Notes under the pieces: model-generated | The model's database searches: none | What the model saw: the letters and a program-made list of their open reading frames with translations, nothing else | What the model was told of the DNA's origin: nothing | NCBI GenBank assembly: GCA_025677815.1 | Contig: JAIXMP010000015.1 | Span: forward strand, 248,001-312,000 | Direction: 5' to 3' | From: Phascolomyces articulosus | Lineage: Eukaryota; Mucoromycota; Mucoromycetes; Mucorales; Lichtheimiaceae | Length of the DNA: 64,000 bases | Part shown: one piece after another, positions 48,041 to 61,500 of the stretch | Numbering within the stretch: the first letter of the stretch is position 1 | How the letters are laid out: every line of letters starts with the position of its first letter | Made by a program: the position numbers and the translations under genes

Positions 48041-48549
48041 AAAGAAAGAGAGGGGAAAGTTGTTGTTGTTTCCAAAATAGCAATTAAAACTTATTGTCAA
48101 AAAAAAAACAATAATATTTTTTAGCTCCAACCAACACGTCTGTTCCCAATACTTCTGTTCCCGATACTTCTGTTCCCAAAAAATCTGTTCTCAAAAAATC
48201 TGTTCTCAAAAAATCTGCTTCCAACAGAAAGGTCAATTCATCAGACGATAAGAAACGTAAAACTGAACGAACAGAATCCTACTCTATATACATTCATCGT
48301 GTCTTAAAACAATTCCATCCTGATTTCAGTATTTGCAACGAGTCCATATCCATCATCGATTCAATTATCGATGAAATGTTTGAACTTATTGCTAGTAAAG
48401 CTGCCAAGTTGGCCGTCGAGAAGAAACGTTCTACTATCAATTCAAAGGATATTCAAGCTAGTATACCCTTGATTATGTCTGGTGAATTGGGAAAATGTGC
48501 TATTAGCGAGGGTACCAAGGCTGTCACTAAATACTTTAGCTCACCGTAA
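47948..48549 (+). CDS. Divergent histone H2B-like protein
   Basis: Two exons: 47948-47981 (34 nt) and 48125-48549, giving 152 residues. The C-terminal 95 residues are a histone fold of the H2B type: ESYSIYIHRVLKQFHPDF, IIDEMFELIASKAAKLA, KRSTINSKDIQASIPLIM and GELGKCAISEGTKAVTKY. Lys147 corresponds to the ubiquitinated lysine near the H2B C-terminus. Differences from canonical H2B are many (for example ICNESISII for the usual IS-K-AM-I region), whereas canonical fungal H2B is nearly invariant. The tail before the fold is built from six 15-bp repeats (TSVPx/KSVLK units). The gene is solitary, with no H2A partner, and has an intron, as in replacement variants. It could be a specialised nucleosomal variant or a fast-evolving paralogue. 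Placed 360 bp past the retrotransposon. Confidence 0.85.
48136..48225 (+). repeat. Six tandem 15-bp units in the H2B-like tail
   Basis: Units encode TSVPN, TSVPD, TSVPK, KSVLK, KSVLK and KSASN in frame. The change from proline to lysine/leucine units suggests stepwise duplication with divergence. It lies within the coding sequence. Confidence 0.8.
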
Positions 48550-51500
48550 TTATACCTACTATATATAACATAATACTTTTTTTCTCTTGCTCTTTTTTTT
48601 CTTTATTCTATCCTTTTTCGCAACATCAACCATTGGATTCCATAAAAGGACTTTTTTTTTCTTAGCATTTTGTATAATTTTATAAATAATATTTGTACCA
48701 TATTTATATATTGATAATATAAGGTTTTCCCTTAACCTCTTTTTTTTTATCAAAGTGAAATGAGCACCTAACAAATATTCTCTATAAATTGATGCATTTA
48801 AAAAACTGACAGAATACCATAGATTGAGCTCATTTAATAATGAAGCACCACCTAAAGAAAAGTTTAATTGCTTGTTTACTCGACAATGTGTCACATGCAA
48901 TCAAGACAGCAATATTCTCTGAAACTAAAACATCGGCTTGGTTTACTCTAAGAATTATTAAAGTCTCTACGATGGGTATGTTTTCTCAAAGAAAGAATTT
49001 CTATAACATCAGGAGGAGATTTATATGATTGTAACAAACAATTAACAATAGTCAGTATAACATCATTATTAATCAACAAAATCTGAAGATTTCTATAGGT
49101 ACACATATTGTTGGTTGCCATGACATTATCATGAAAAATAAAATTTATGTAACCATATGTGATAGTAGACCTCTTTCGCTCTGTTGAAAAAAAAAGACGA
49201 TAATGATAGTCATAGCAAAAATAGGCTGAGTAATCAATTAATAATAATATATGAGAGTTTTTACAGAAATCATTTTGACATTAAATTAATAGTATAGTAT
49301 TTCTTTTAGTTCATGACAATAATAATGGATGCAATATCGAAGGGACGTAAAAATGCAATGTATTTAAGCTTTGAGTGCATATATTATAAATATCTGCCAG
49401 TTGTAATCTTTTGCTCTTATTTTAAAATGGTACCAGTCCACTGATATCTTAGCTAGAAGCATTTCGGCCACCACCATTATTTATGCGATGTTGTATTGTA
49501 GGTACAATCACTTGTATCAATGGTGTCTCCAGCTGAGGAACCTTGCCCAAGGCATCCAAGATATTATATGAAAGATAACAAACATTATATATATCCAGCT
49601 GTTAGTGATGATCCCACAATAGAAGTCATTGGCTGCCGCGGTTCCAATAAAACATGATTTATAATTGCGCTATTATCACCAATTATTATCATCACTGCCT
49701 GAATAAGTCGCGGTTATGTATACTACCTGCAAGAATGGTCGCAATCATTCCATAACATCATCATCGGAGACAGTGTTTGAATTGTCATGTTGAAACTTTT
49801 TTTGATTGGTACGTACCCAAATCTTTCTAAAATACACCAGTCTGGTGGAAAATATATCGGTTCTATACCAATAATCATGCTGTCTTGTCTAATTTACGCT
49901 TCTTCTTCATCATAGTCCATAAAAATGTTTATCCTCATTTGAATAAACTGGTCATCATCATCACATCAAACGTTTTTAATAATGTATAATTACTTAAAGA
50001 GGCAACGCACCACCAGGTAAAGATCAGTGTCTACCTCAAAACCTAAACTTATCGATAATTTTTATAAAGAGCAGGAGAGAAATATATATGCTTAGTAAGT
50101 CACCACTTATTCTAGACTCTACATGGTGTAACCCTTGGTTTTAAGATAGGACTTAGGTGGATTACAGGTAATAGGTAGTTTAATATAGTGAGCACCAGTA
50201 GTAATTAACGTATACTACAACGATATATTTAATAAAATGGTCTTCAATTATTGTAGAAATTAGAAGACTTGTATTGAATTGATTAGATCAAGTGGTTAGA
50301 TAAAATAAGGCTTTTTAATAAGCAATTGGATGGATATGAATTGTATCAAGAATATAAAACAAATATAATTATTCAATATTTGAGTGATCGAGGGATAAGA
50401 ATGTTAATTTATTCTTTTAGTGAATTGTTCGATAATTATTTCAGTTCAAAAATCCTGGCCTTTTATACTTTTTCCAAAGCAGCGCAGCAACCAATTATTC
50501 TTGGCAGAAGACAACTTGGTGAGGAATAATATCCAATCGTATTGCATATATGAATGAGACAAAAGGTTATTGGTTGGCCAAGATCCTTGGTAATAGAGAA
50601 TAATGTTGAAAGTGATGGAATAAACAAGAAGGTCGAGTAGGACCAAGAAGTAACATCATTTCACAATTAAAAATCTCAATATTGGATATCAAGGTCAGAT
50701 TCAGGAATGATATGCAGGTTACACAATTATGGACGGATGTATGATCAATGAGTTGGTTGTGCGAGTGGAAAAAAGGGCCTTTGGCTTTATAGATTTTACT
50801 GCTATTTCTAATACAAAATAATGATAAAAATGAGAAGGCACTAATGATAAAAATAAAAGGTACTGATAATAATAATAATAATATAACTGATATAATAAAT
50901 AATAATAATAAGAATAATAATAATATAGGAAAGATATAAAAAATAAAATAATTGAAATAAAAATATATAAAAAGAAAGAGGAGAGTGGTAATCATTGAGG
51001 ATTACAATGGTATGAAAACTTCTTTGGACTTGTGATAAAATATAGATTTTCCAAAGAAAAATGCGTCGATGAACAATGATATTGCATCATTTATATTTTG
51101 ACAATAGCAACAACATTGCGGTTCCATTGCCAGATGTAATGGTTATTTTATAATTAATGACATTTATTATATTCTAAAGGAGTAGCATGTGTAATAGTGG
51201 TGTCCTCCCTTTTTATTCGAAAAAGACACTGCAACAAAGTTGATTTACATAGGAGCTACCAGAAAAATAGATTTGTTGTTATGTAGTAATAAAACTTACA
51301 CATTTATCTATTGTCAATGTTAACAACAAATATTCTTTAAGTATCAATGTATTGTTTTTATTATTCATATTACATCATAATACAAAGGTCCCTTTTCATT
51401 TTGCTTTCTAATAACTGAATGAACATATCTATTGTTTGTATCCAAAATCACAAAGATTCTTACTACAAAGGTCATATTCTCATTATGCTCTTTTTATTGA

Positions 51501-52419
51501 ACTGGTTTGGTTATTGAGTTTAAACAATGGACAGGGTTATTTATAATGGTCCATTTTCAGTGATTTGACAACACCGTATTTAAAATGTATAAAAACCCTT
51601 AAGTAGGACACCCACTAATAATAGTATCTTTTGTCTGTTGCATAACTGCTGCATCAAATGCTTTCCACTTTATTGATCCTTCTCTTTTTCCCTTATTTAA
51701 GTTGAAAAAAATAATACAAATAGCTACCCAGCACAAGCTGCGATCTTTATATTAACGTTCACAGAAGTTTACTGGATGAATTATGGTATGAACTCTTAAG
51801 AAGTGTTAAATCTAGAGTGGTTATGTTTTCTTTTGGGCGGTTTTAGAGCTTGGGCTTAGAATATTATTGTTTTGTGTAATCGTGTTTCTGTATTGCACAA
51901 AGTCGTGAAGCTGGGCTTTTCCTTTCTTTTATTCTAACAACCTTTTACGTTCTTATTATATTACTTCCTAGTCATTCAGCAGTAGTGAATCAAACACTCA
52001 ACGGCATGATTAGAAGAATTCATATTATTCCAATTGATTTCTTTTCTGAATCGTCTGCATATAATAAACAAATATAACTCAATAATGTATATTTATTGGA
52101 TTCATTAACGATGATCTTTAAAGTTTGGGCTTAGCTAATTGAAATATGTCACACAAGTTTTAGTGAGATAAAGGTATATCTATAAAGCGTTATTTTCTTT
52201 TTCTGTTCTTCTGTACGTAATAAAAACACAACTTTTTCACTTGTCAGTTTGTATTTACCACTTCCATCAGTCTTTCATCTGACAGAAAATTCTTTAAAGA
52301 ACGCGTATTTACAACCACCAAAATCCATCACCACCGTATATTCCCTTGGAATCTTTCCAATTGTACCATTAGTTTCTAATTTATCTGTGAGTAAATACCT
52401 CTCTTTTTAATTTCCATCT
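48550..52419. other. Long gene-free stretch, H2B-like gene to HET gene
   Basis: About 3.9 kb, A/T-rich, with (AAT)n-like tracts near 50869-50925. No gene, RNA gene or mobile element could be supported. Slightly less A/T-rich patches near 49430-49760 may be remnants of coding DNA. Confidence 0.5.
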
Positions 52420-54254
52420 ATGACCATTGAAACTAAATTGTCAAAACCATTTAATATAAACATAGAAACAATGTATATAACTTACGAGACGGCTCAATAT
52501 TCTTCGAATGACAAAAGGGAATTCGCTAAACGTCCCCAACCACCCATAACAATCCCCAATGATTTGCCCAAACCAGACTTTATGCCTTCAAAACTTGTTC
52601 GTGTTTCTGACATGAAAGCAGTCGATGGATCTCAAGTGAACGAAGGTTACTGCGCATTATCGTATTCATGGAATCTATCTGGAGATGTTTTAATCGATGA
52701 AAACCACTGGGAAATTTAAACGAATCGATGAAGGCAAACGCAATATTATTTCTTATGACGATATTTATCCTGATATGATTATTCCTCGTCACATGACACA
52801 TACAAAACAAATTGAGGGTACAGTAAGAAAAATTATAAAGCTGCACAATATATATCAAGTTCTGAAGATCATTGATGATGAAAACTATTACTTTACAAAA
52901 ACAACTAAACAAGTCAAATTTGAAGGCATCATCCAACAAATATGTCAACAATTTAACATCAAATATATATGGTACAATCAATTATGCATTAATCAAAACA
53001 ACAAAAAAGAGAGACAACATGAAATATGCAACATGCATCAAATATACGAAAATGCTTATTGCACCGTTGCACTTATACCTGATTACTCTCTTGAAAAATC
53101 TTTACATCCAAACGAACAACAATATTTCAAACGTTTATGGACTTTAGAAGAAGCAATAATATCAAAAAGATTGTTGTTTGTCGGGAGAAATACACATCTA
53201 TGGGAAGATAGTATATTTGAAATAAATCAGTTAAAAAAATCACCTTCAGAACTCATCGTTTCGCAAATTCTATACCATGCACATCAACGAACAAGCATCA
53301 AAGAACACGACCGTGTTTTTGCACTCATTCAACTTTTTCCAGAATTCATTGACCATACAGACGAACCTCACCCATTCAAAAAGTTAATTATTCGACATTT
53401 TTGTGGACTTTTCTCGGCCAAAAATAGTATCAACAAGATTCGCATCGATTATAGCCAACCATTGAAAAACTTGATGATTCAATTTTATGGTCTTTTAGCA
53501 AAAAAAGACATCAGCATTTTGTTCTTTAAAAAATAATCCTTATTATAAATCAGCAATCGAAAAATACAAGTTTTTGCCATCATGGACTGGTGTTAATAGT
53601 GAACACTTTACAATTGATATAACGACCTCATTTCGAAATTACGATATAATTGGAAAAACCATACATGTTACAACTACTTATGTTACATTAGACCAATCTA
53701 TCGATAATGACACTTTAACTTTACGATACGAAGACCTTCCACCTATTCCTGACGATTTCAACTTTGATCATTATAAACATATATATGATTTATGTATACT
53801 TGTTCAACTATCTGAAACAGAAGAAATGAGAACAATCAAGCTTTATGGTTATAGAATCAATTGGAAGTTAGTCGAAAGTGAATTTTACGATGAATTATTC
53901 AAAAGGCTTCAGCTATTGTCAAGATTCACGGAAATAAAAAAGGAAAACTTGTTTTGGTGTAACATAAACAGTGGTGATTATCGGATGTCTAAAAGGATTG
54001 GCTTTGATTATTTGGCGGAGGTTTTGGATGATCCTTCTGTAAAATATGTCATCCTACCTGAAGTTTCGTTTAAAACTCCAGATCATCCTTGGCTTTCGAA
54101 TAAACGTTATTTCTATCCCGTCATAAAAAAGGAACAGGGAGAAGAATTCTATAAAGCTATTGGATGTTGTTTTATAGAAAGTAATGAAGATTATTTTTCT
54201 AACTGTAATTTACCTAAAAAAAACATTTTTGATTCAATAAAAATGAGCGATTGA
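52420..54254 (+). pseudogene. HET-domain (heterokaryon incompatibility-type) gene with two frameshifts
   Basis: Three consecutive frames: 52420-52719, 52697-53536 and about 53520-54254. The HET-domain hallmarks are in order: GYCALSYSWNLSGDVL, then IKYIWYNQLCINQNNKKER, IYENAYCTVALIP and FKRLWTLEEAIISKRLLF. The C-terminal part carries LPSWTGVNSEHFTI, as I recall from Mucorales members. The breaks fall in an AAAA run at about 52698-52702 and in an A6 run at about 53527-53532. Correct reading in each case follows a one-base slip, so sequencing error at homopolymers is a real alternative to true decay. In ascomycetes HET proteins act in non-self recognition and cell death; their job in early-diverging fungi is unknown. 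If intact the protein would be about 600 residues. Confidence 0.8.
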
Positions 54255-55139
54255 TATAAATAATTTACGTAATTAATTAGACTCATGTTCATTTTTAAAA
54301 TAACACAACTCAGAGTACAGCAAAATAAATACTCTGATTGTTTAATAAATCGAAAATGAGTCTAATAGGTTTTATAAATAATATTGTTTGTCAATGACTG
54401 GAGGGAACTCTTGATGAAAATCCTGAAGTCAACAACTACACGTTAGGAATAGTCGAGTTTTGAGTGAGTGTGCAAATATGTGGTATGATAATTTCTTTGA
54501 AACATAATAGATGGACTGATTCAACAAGCAAGCAGCATCAAAGACCCAGCTTTGCAACACATCTGGCTAACGCAATGTCGCAACCAAGAATATATAAAAT
54601 TACCTAAGGTTTGTCCATCACCGTTACCAACCATGACGTACTATGATTAAACAAGAAGGAAAATGCATGATTAAAAATCAAATTGTTACTCATAACATAG
54701 TGATGTTTCTCAATCTTGTCCCTGAATTATTTCAGTAGTAAACTTAACCACCCTTAAGAAGCTTTTAAAAGTGCTACTACGCACTACTGAGAACAGTATC
54801 AAAAAGGAATTATTATTAGAGAGATAAAGACATTTCTTCCTTTTTTTTCTCACATATTTCAAATCCTGAACCTTCCAATAATAACTCACCAATAAGAATA
54901 ATATGATCACTAGTATACAAGCAACTTGATATTCCCACTATGGCGATGGTCTTTACGTATAAGCAGGGGTGAAATAAGAAATCAAGCTTTGAACAATAAA
55001 AAAGCTATCTAAGGTGTGTCGTTGGAAATGGATCGCGTAAAGAATCTCAAATCTACGTAGTAGTAGCAACAAAGAATAGTAATCTTCCATACCTGCTACC
55101 CAGATAACAAGCTGATGAATCTACGTACGTATTACTGAA
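54255..55139. other. Intergenic between HET and F-box relics
   Basis: A/T-rich DNA. Some minus-strand frames near 54950-55140 may be the far end of the F-box relic, but stops are frequent. No other feature seen. Confidence 0.45.
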
Positions 55140-56093
55140 ATGTGGGAAAGTAAATACTGCTGTTGTAGACTTCCAAATTGAAATTCGGTACAGGCTGAAT
55201 ATTTACGATGGTGTCTGCTATTTGATAGTTTTGAGCCATTATCGCGTGTTGACAAACCATTGTTATTTTTTTTCTTCCATAACATTAACTATACGGTTAT
55301 ACTCCCGAATGCTGCAAAGCCTTACCTAATGCAACAAATTTCGTGGACCTCAAAGTGCAAGAAGGGGGGGTTGAGTGTATCTTCAGTAATAACATGACGT
55401 CTTGTCGGTTAACTTGACTAAAAGTATAACGATCAGGTATATAGGTGAGTTCAGTGAGATGGAGACAAGAGGCAAATAAATATAGCAAAGGGATATCAGG
55501 AACATGATGATCCAATGCTTAGGCCACAAGTCAATGTGTAGCAAATGACTTCAATAAACTAAGGAAAGATTGTACATTTTTTGTTGTGTTATACCGTATC
55601 AAAGCTATTTTTTTATCCATCCCCCATCACTTAAGTTAATATGTATAATTTCTCTTTCAAGCCTAACTCTATATATATCACAGTGATAAAAAATATAAAT
55701 TATTTAAAAAAATAGATAACTTAAATGTTCGATTTGGCCACAATTCCAGTTCAAAAGACATTGCATCATCGTCAAGCATGAATTGCTGGGGGAGGGGAAT
55801 GATTGCAGTATCACATCTTTCACATGCTGACTAAGGAAGCGACCTAATAACGTGTTATTCTTTATTTTTCAATGATGATCAAATGATTTATGAACATTGT
55901 CTTGAATATTCCACTTGTATACTGTGGCAGTAGATCATCCCACGCACGACATACACTTGCACACTTCATACATTCCTTTTGTATCAGAATGAAAAGATTT
56001 TGATGACGACTTCAAATGGTAGATCAAAAATTTTTTGTTTTGTTCATCCTCCGTCGTCACCAATGGCATGGGATGCTGAATGGCTTGCGCCAT
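55140..56093 (-). pseudogene. Decayed F-box/LRR gene
   Basis: Read on the minus strand, the stretch near 56060-55900 encodes FDLPFEVVIKIFSF, a stop and, in another frame, CASVCRAWDDLLPQYTSGIF, a classical F-box arrangement. Farther on, 55515-55297 encodes leucine-rich-repeat-like LLYLFASCLHLTELTYIP and FVALGKALQHSG. Frame changes near 56030 and stops near 55980 break the gene. An ATG at 56091-56093 begins the block. It is a relic of a second F-box gene, smaller than the intact one at 2867-5035. Confidence 0.6.
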
Positions 56094-56530
56094 GTTAAAA
56101 CGTTTACAAATGATTGTCGAAAGAAAAGTAAGTGGTGTAAGAAATAAACGATTTTCTGTCGCAAAAATTTACGTTTCATATGCATGATATCAAAGTCACT
56201 CAAGAGATTATTATGATAATAGGCTGTGTGCTTCTCATGCAACAAAATGAACACCAGAAGGATGACTCATCAGAAGGATATGATACCATATATATTTTTT
56301 AGAGAATAATAGTAATTTTAATATATATATGTATACAAGTATGAACTTTTTTATTTATATATTACATTGAATATCAGACAGTAGTTATTATATATAAACA
56401 TGTGAATTGAAAACTAATTAAAAAAAAGCAAGAAAAGAGAAAGTAAAAGTATAAGGAGGATGTACTGATAAAAAAAAGATAATCATTTTTCTGCAAATGT
56501 GCGTGTAGTAGTTAAATTATACAATGATCA
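56094..56530. other. Intergenic gap before the MATE gene 3' end
   Basis: 437 bp, A/T-rich, with TATATATAT runs. No gene seen. Confidence 0.6.
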
Positions 56531-58507
56531 TTATATGATGCCACTCGTTCTGGAAGTAGTAGGTGTCAAAATAAATGGAGCAATAAGATCTTGTTCATTT
56601 TCATTGGTAACAAGTCCTTGATGTTCTTCTGCCTTGACGCTATTACTGATACGTTCAACTTCAGTATCCCAGTTAACAGTAAATACATAGACACTTTGTC
56701 CAATGGCACTGAGATACATTGCAAATGATAGACCAAGCCAGATACCCTTAAGACCCCACGAAAGAGGAAAGGTTAATACATAGGCCATGGGTAGTGCCAA
56801 TACATAATTTGAACAGATATTGATCCAGGCAGCAATGCGTTGATGACCCAATCCTATATTATAATGACAAAAATAAGAACTTCTCATCGTTCGTAACCAA
56901 ATAAATAATAATGATACTACCTACCTCGAATAACACCAGCTGAAATACCATTGAGAGAGTCTGCAACCACGAAAAGAGCACAATAGGGTATAATACGAGA
57001 TACATTGAATACAACTTCTTCATCACCGGTAAACAAATAACCAATGTGAGAACGTGCCAAGATGAAAAAGATACAATTGAGCAAACCAAAAGCAACGGCA
57101 ACGATCAAAGAAATCATGGATGCGCGTTTTGCCTTCAACGCGGCAGATTCACCTAAAGAATTACCGACTCGGTTTGCAGCAGCAATAGAGATAGCAAATG
57201 GAATTTGGAAAGAAGCACCCACACTGGTAAGAAGGATCGATTGAGAGGCAAGATTAATACGTCCAAGATAAGATGTAGCAAGTGCTGTCAATTGATATGC
57301 CCACCATTCACTATAATAATAAAAAAAATAGCGATGAGCTATCATTCATCCATCATAATCCTTCATCTATTGCAACCACCTTCTCATTTATACTCTACCT
57401 GCAAATCATCAAAGCACCAGGAATAGCCAATCGTAAAAATGGCCACCAATTTTTGAATGCCTCCATAGTCCAACCACCCCAAGCTTCGCTACCCTTTACT
57501 TTCCATGTATAGAGAACCAATAAAATAAGCATGATCCAGTAACTCAGAGAAGTAGCAATCGGTGCTCCGATGAATCCCAGACGGACAGGTTCAACATGAA
57601 CCAAGGTATAATTGATAATAAAGTTTAAGGGTGAAGCAAACATAAGAACATACGTAGATGCTTGCATGATTCCTTGAGCTTGAAGGTATTTTTTCAATCC
57701 TTCAAAGGCAATGAAAGCGGGTGCACCCAATAAGAGATATCGTAAAAAGGTACCTAATTATATATTATAAAATGAAAATTCATCATGTCAAGTAAATAAG
57801 AGTCGGTTTTAGTACTTTAAATATAGTACTCATTTTCTACTTGTTTTTTTTTCTTCTTTTTCTACTATTACGCATATATGCAGCATTGTGGTTGCGTTAT
57901 GCATATATATACACTTTACCTGCAAGCAAGGCTAACTCCGGTTCCTGATTCAGGGCCAACAAGATTTGTGTAGCGTTCCACCAAATAGGTGCAACAAAAC
58001 CAAAGAAAATCATGGCAAGAATGACCAGTGCTCGTTGGAGGTGGATGCCGACTAGTGTTTTATCACGCGCTGCGGTCCATGCTTGAGAACAAAGTGTATC
58101 AAGCGCAGTGGCTGTACCAAAAGCAATACTCCATGCTGAGACACTTGCAAACATACTAGCAAGTGCTGATGCTGCCAATTCAGTTGGCCCCTGTTTATTT
58201 GTTTATATTTTATTAACAAACAATGTTGTTATTTGTGACATACGGGATTATTCATGAAATAATTACGTACCAAATGACCAAGTGTAAAAACACTAGCAAG
58301 TTGTAAAGAATATTGAAGAAGATAAGTTCCAATCACTGGTAAACTGTTTATAACAAGCCATCGAAATTCTCCAGACCAAGTGGAATCATCATTTTTGGTA
58401 CTCTTATTGGCGATGGTATGATTGGGTTGCCCTGGTAACAATGGAGTTGATTCTGTTGGTGTATTGGATATAATCGAAGACGAGTCGATATCGTTTTCTA
58501 ATGGCAT
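56531..58507 (-). CDS. MATE-family multidrug/toxin efflux transporter
   Basis: Five exons on the minus strand: 58507-58271, 58190-57920, 57753-57399, 57310-56925 and 56853-56531; 523 residues. Two MatE half-domains of six helices each are visible. The first begins at about residue 48 with WLVINSLPVIGTYLLQYSL and includes SAWSIAFGTATALDTLCSQAW. The second includes FQIPFAISIAAANRVGNSLGE, the family's signature loop and helix, and LNGISAGVIRGLGHQRIAAW. The N-terminal 45 residues are a soluble leader rich in Ser/Thr/Pro. Fungal MATE proteins export cationic drugs and metabolites by proton or sodium exchange, at the vacuole or plasma membrane. The start at 58507 is the first in-frame ATG. The acidic C-terminal tail is soluble and ends at the TAA at 56531-56533. 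Confidence 0.93.
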
Positions 58508-61500
58508 ATTATTTTTGTTTTGTAAATTATAAAAAAAAAATTTGTGGGAAAGTAAAACAAAAGAGAATCTTTTTTATATATGCCAAAAAAAAAAATTAAA
58601 AGGAAAAAAAAAGAGAGAAATAGGTTAAAGTATAAAATTTTGAGGAACAAAAAATTGCGGAACCTAATTACTCACTTTTCCTAACCCAGCAAGCGTAAAA
58701 GTGATACATGATGAACCTTAAAAGTATATATGATAAGATAATTTTTTTTATTTAATCATTGATTGTCATAATGATGATGAATTATAGTCCCTCTCAAACT
58801 TTAAGCTTCGAAAACAACAAGCTTAATCTGTTTTTAGTTCTACTATTGATATAATATACAAACAAAGAAGGAAGTCGCCTTCGTTTTCATCTTATTTTGG
58901 TTAATAATAAAACATAAACACATATTTATACTCGTGATGTATTCCAGTTGAACTTGGAATAAAATGACACATGGTGAAATGGATGGCATTTTTTTAACAT
59001 ATGGGAATAGTAGTAGCAAATCGATTTTATACAATACAAAAAAATTATTTATACAATGATTACATGTGCATAAATTATTCTTTTTTTTTTTAAGAGAATT
59101 TAATTCTGTTGTTAGATCTTGCTATGATTTCGATGAGAAAGTCTTATTTGTAGCTATCCATTGATAAAAAGCAGTATTTTTGATTCCATAGTAGTAGCTA
59201 CGGTTTGTTGATAGTATGCAATGCATACAAAGCACTTTCGTATCTCACAACAAAAACAAAGGAGAGATTATTTTGATATAGAGTATAAACGAATGCTACT
59301 CGAATAGGTAATTATTTCTATTTATTATTTATTTGTCACGTACTATACCTTTAGAAGATTGATAATGCCATCCAACACAATGGGTACTCAAGTACTCCAT
59401 CTTTTTTTTTCCTTGTCATCAAAAACAGCAAGCTAGTTTATACACTGCGTATCCGAATCTAGAGTATATATTATCCATCTATTTCCTGTCTTATCCTTTA
59501 TATTCCTACACACATATATATATTTCATTATTTAGCAATTCCTATAGCCGATGCACTCTTTATTTTTCAATTAAATCTTTGTTTTTATGTATCAGAAGAA
59601 CGATATACTCTAGACTTTATTGAACTCCGTACATTGGATGACTCTGTATGCACCATGATCATGTCATAGTTAACAAAACTACTACGGGCGCAGCGTATGT
59701 GCGGTCATATTAGTATTATTATATACCTACGCTGCGCCCTTGGCAATATGTTACACTCTTCATCCCGTTTGAATTGACAATATTTTTCTATGAAATATAC
59801 ATATACATTTTCTTCACATTAAACAGCATGTTAATTTTTATTAGGTTATAATGAAGCAAGGTACTGTATCAAATGGATAGTATGATAAAACAACACTTTT
59901 TTTCTTGCAACCAAAATTATAGCATATTATACTAACAACTCTTTTTTAACAAGTTTATGTTTTTCATATACATAGCCGTGTATGATTAATTGTTCATTAT
60001 TTTTCAACTGAATTGCTGAACGACAATGCATTATTTTTATGTAGTTGTTATTTTCACTCTCGTAATTGGATTTCACTTGGGTAGGTATATATGAATCTTC
60101 ATTATTAGATTGTAAACTGTTCTTGTTCTACGTATTTTTTGAAGTATTCTATGACTAATATCCATTGCGACACTATTATATATTATAAGTACTATTGAAG
60201 CAGTGTCGTTTTATTATTTTAATTAATAAATATATACTGGTCTTTCAATGATTGAAATCCAACTAACGCATCAAACGTTGTTACTAAAGTCTAAGATTTT
60301 TTTTTCAATTAAATCAGATACGTAGAATATGATAATGATGTTGCAATCTGACTTTTTTGTTTATTATTTTTTCCACAGCAAATTAATTGACCAAGTATTA
60401 AATAAAAAAGAAATACCATTCAATTAAAGAAACGAGTTTTAATGGATCAAGAGTGATTCTGCCAGACTCAACAGTCAATATCAGATTCAGCATCCCATTA
60501 TCAGATGCTTTTGACTCTGCCAAAGTCAGAGCTCGTGAAAAATGATGATGACTATGTTCTATCTGTAGTGTAAATCAACATCATGCTTTTGATTGGCATG
60601 ATGCTAATGCGATATTGGAAGGACATTCACTTTGTATTTTCTGTTGTTATTATTTATACGCATGCTCTGGTTTTTCAATAATCATCCGTAGTCTATAATT
60701 TCATTTGTTCTCTTCGCTAAAATAAAATTGCGTCGTTTTTACGTATTTAAAGAGTTGTCAAGGTATATAAATGGGTGCACAGACCAACTGCACCATTATT
60801 GAACCGGGATTATAATTTTTTTTCCACGTTCAATGATTGATACTCTAATATTATACTATCTAAAATCGTGGATAACTTGCCGACAGTGCTGCCTTGACAA
60901 GTCAATTTTAACTGATTGTTGATTTTTCTTTTTTTAGGCCATAAACTTTTTCTTCTATGGAACAATAATAGTGGGCCGAGATTTTTGTTCTGACCTAAAA
61001 TGATGTGCAATACTAAGGTCTATATGATTTCCAATAATATTGGTGGAAGTTTCAAAAGCTTGTATGTAACTATTTTAAGAAATAAACATTCTCCAAATTC
61101 TACGTATTAATTCATGGTGATATTATATATATCTTGGATCTTACATACAGGGGGAGGTTAGAATGTTCCTTATTCCATTATAATCAAACGATAATAAGAA
61201 GAAAAGATACGTTATAAATAATTATTATTTAATAGATTCTAAGCTTCTGCTAATCATCGGAAAATGGGTAGAATTATTATTAGAATCCAACAATTTTTCT
61301 CAGTTGCTGGATATTTTAATTATAGGCACACTTTATTAAATAACATGGGATGACATTAATGGTTAAATACAAAGCTGATGATCAATTATAATAGGTATAA
61401 TATTATCCATGTTGTACTTTTACATATGGTAACAAGTAGTGGTGTAGTACTAATAAATAAATTCTATGCAACCTGAACGTCCTTACCAACTTTAGGGATA

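Noticed and set aside
58843..61010. Short minus-strand frames in the MATE-glycosyltransferase gap
   Set aside because: They are low-complexity, lack family resemblance and have no splice partners.
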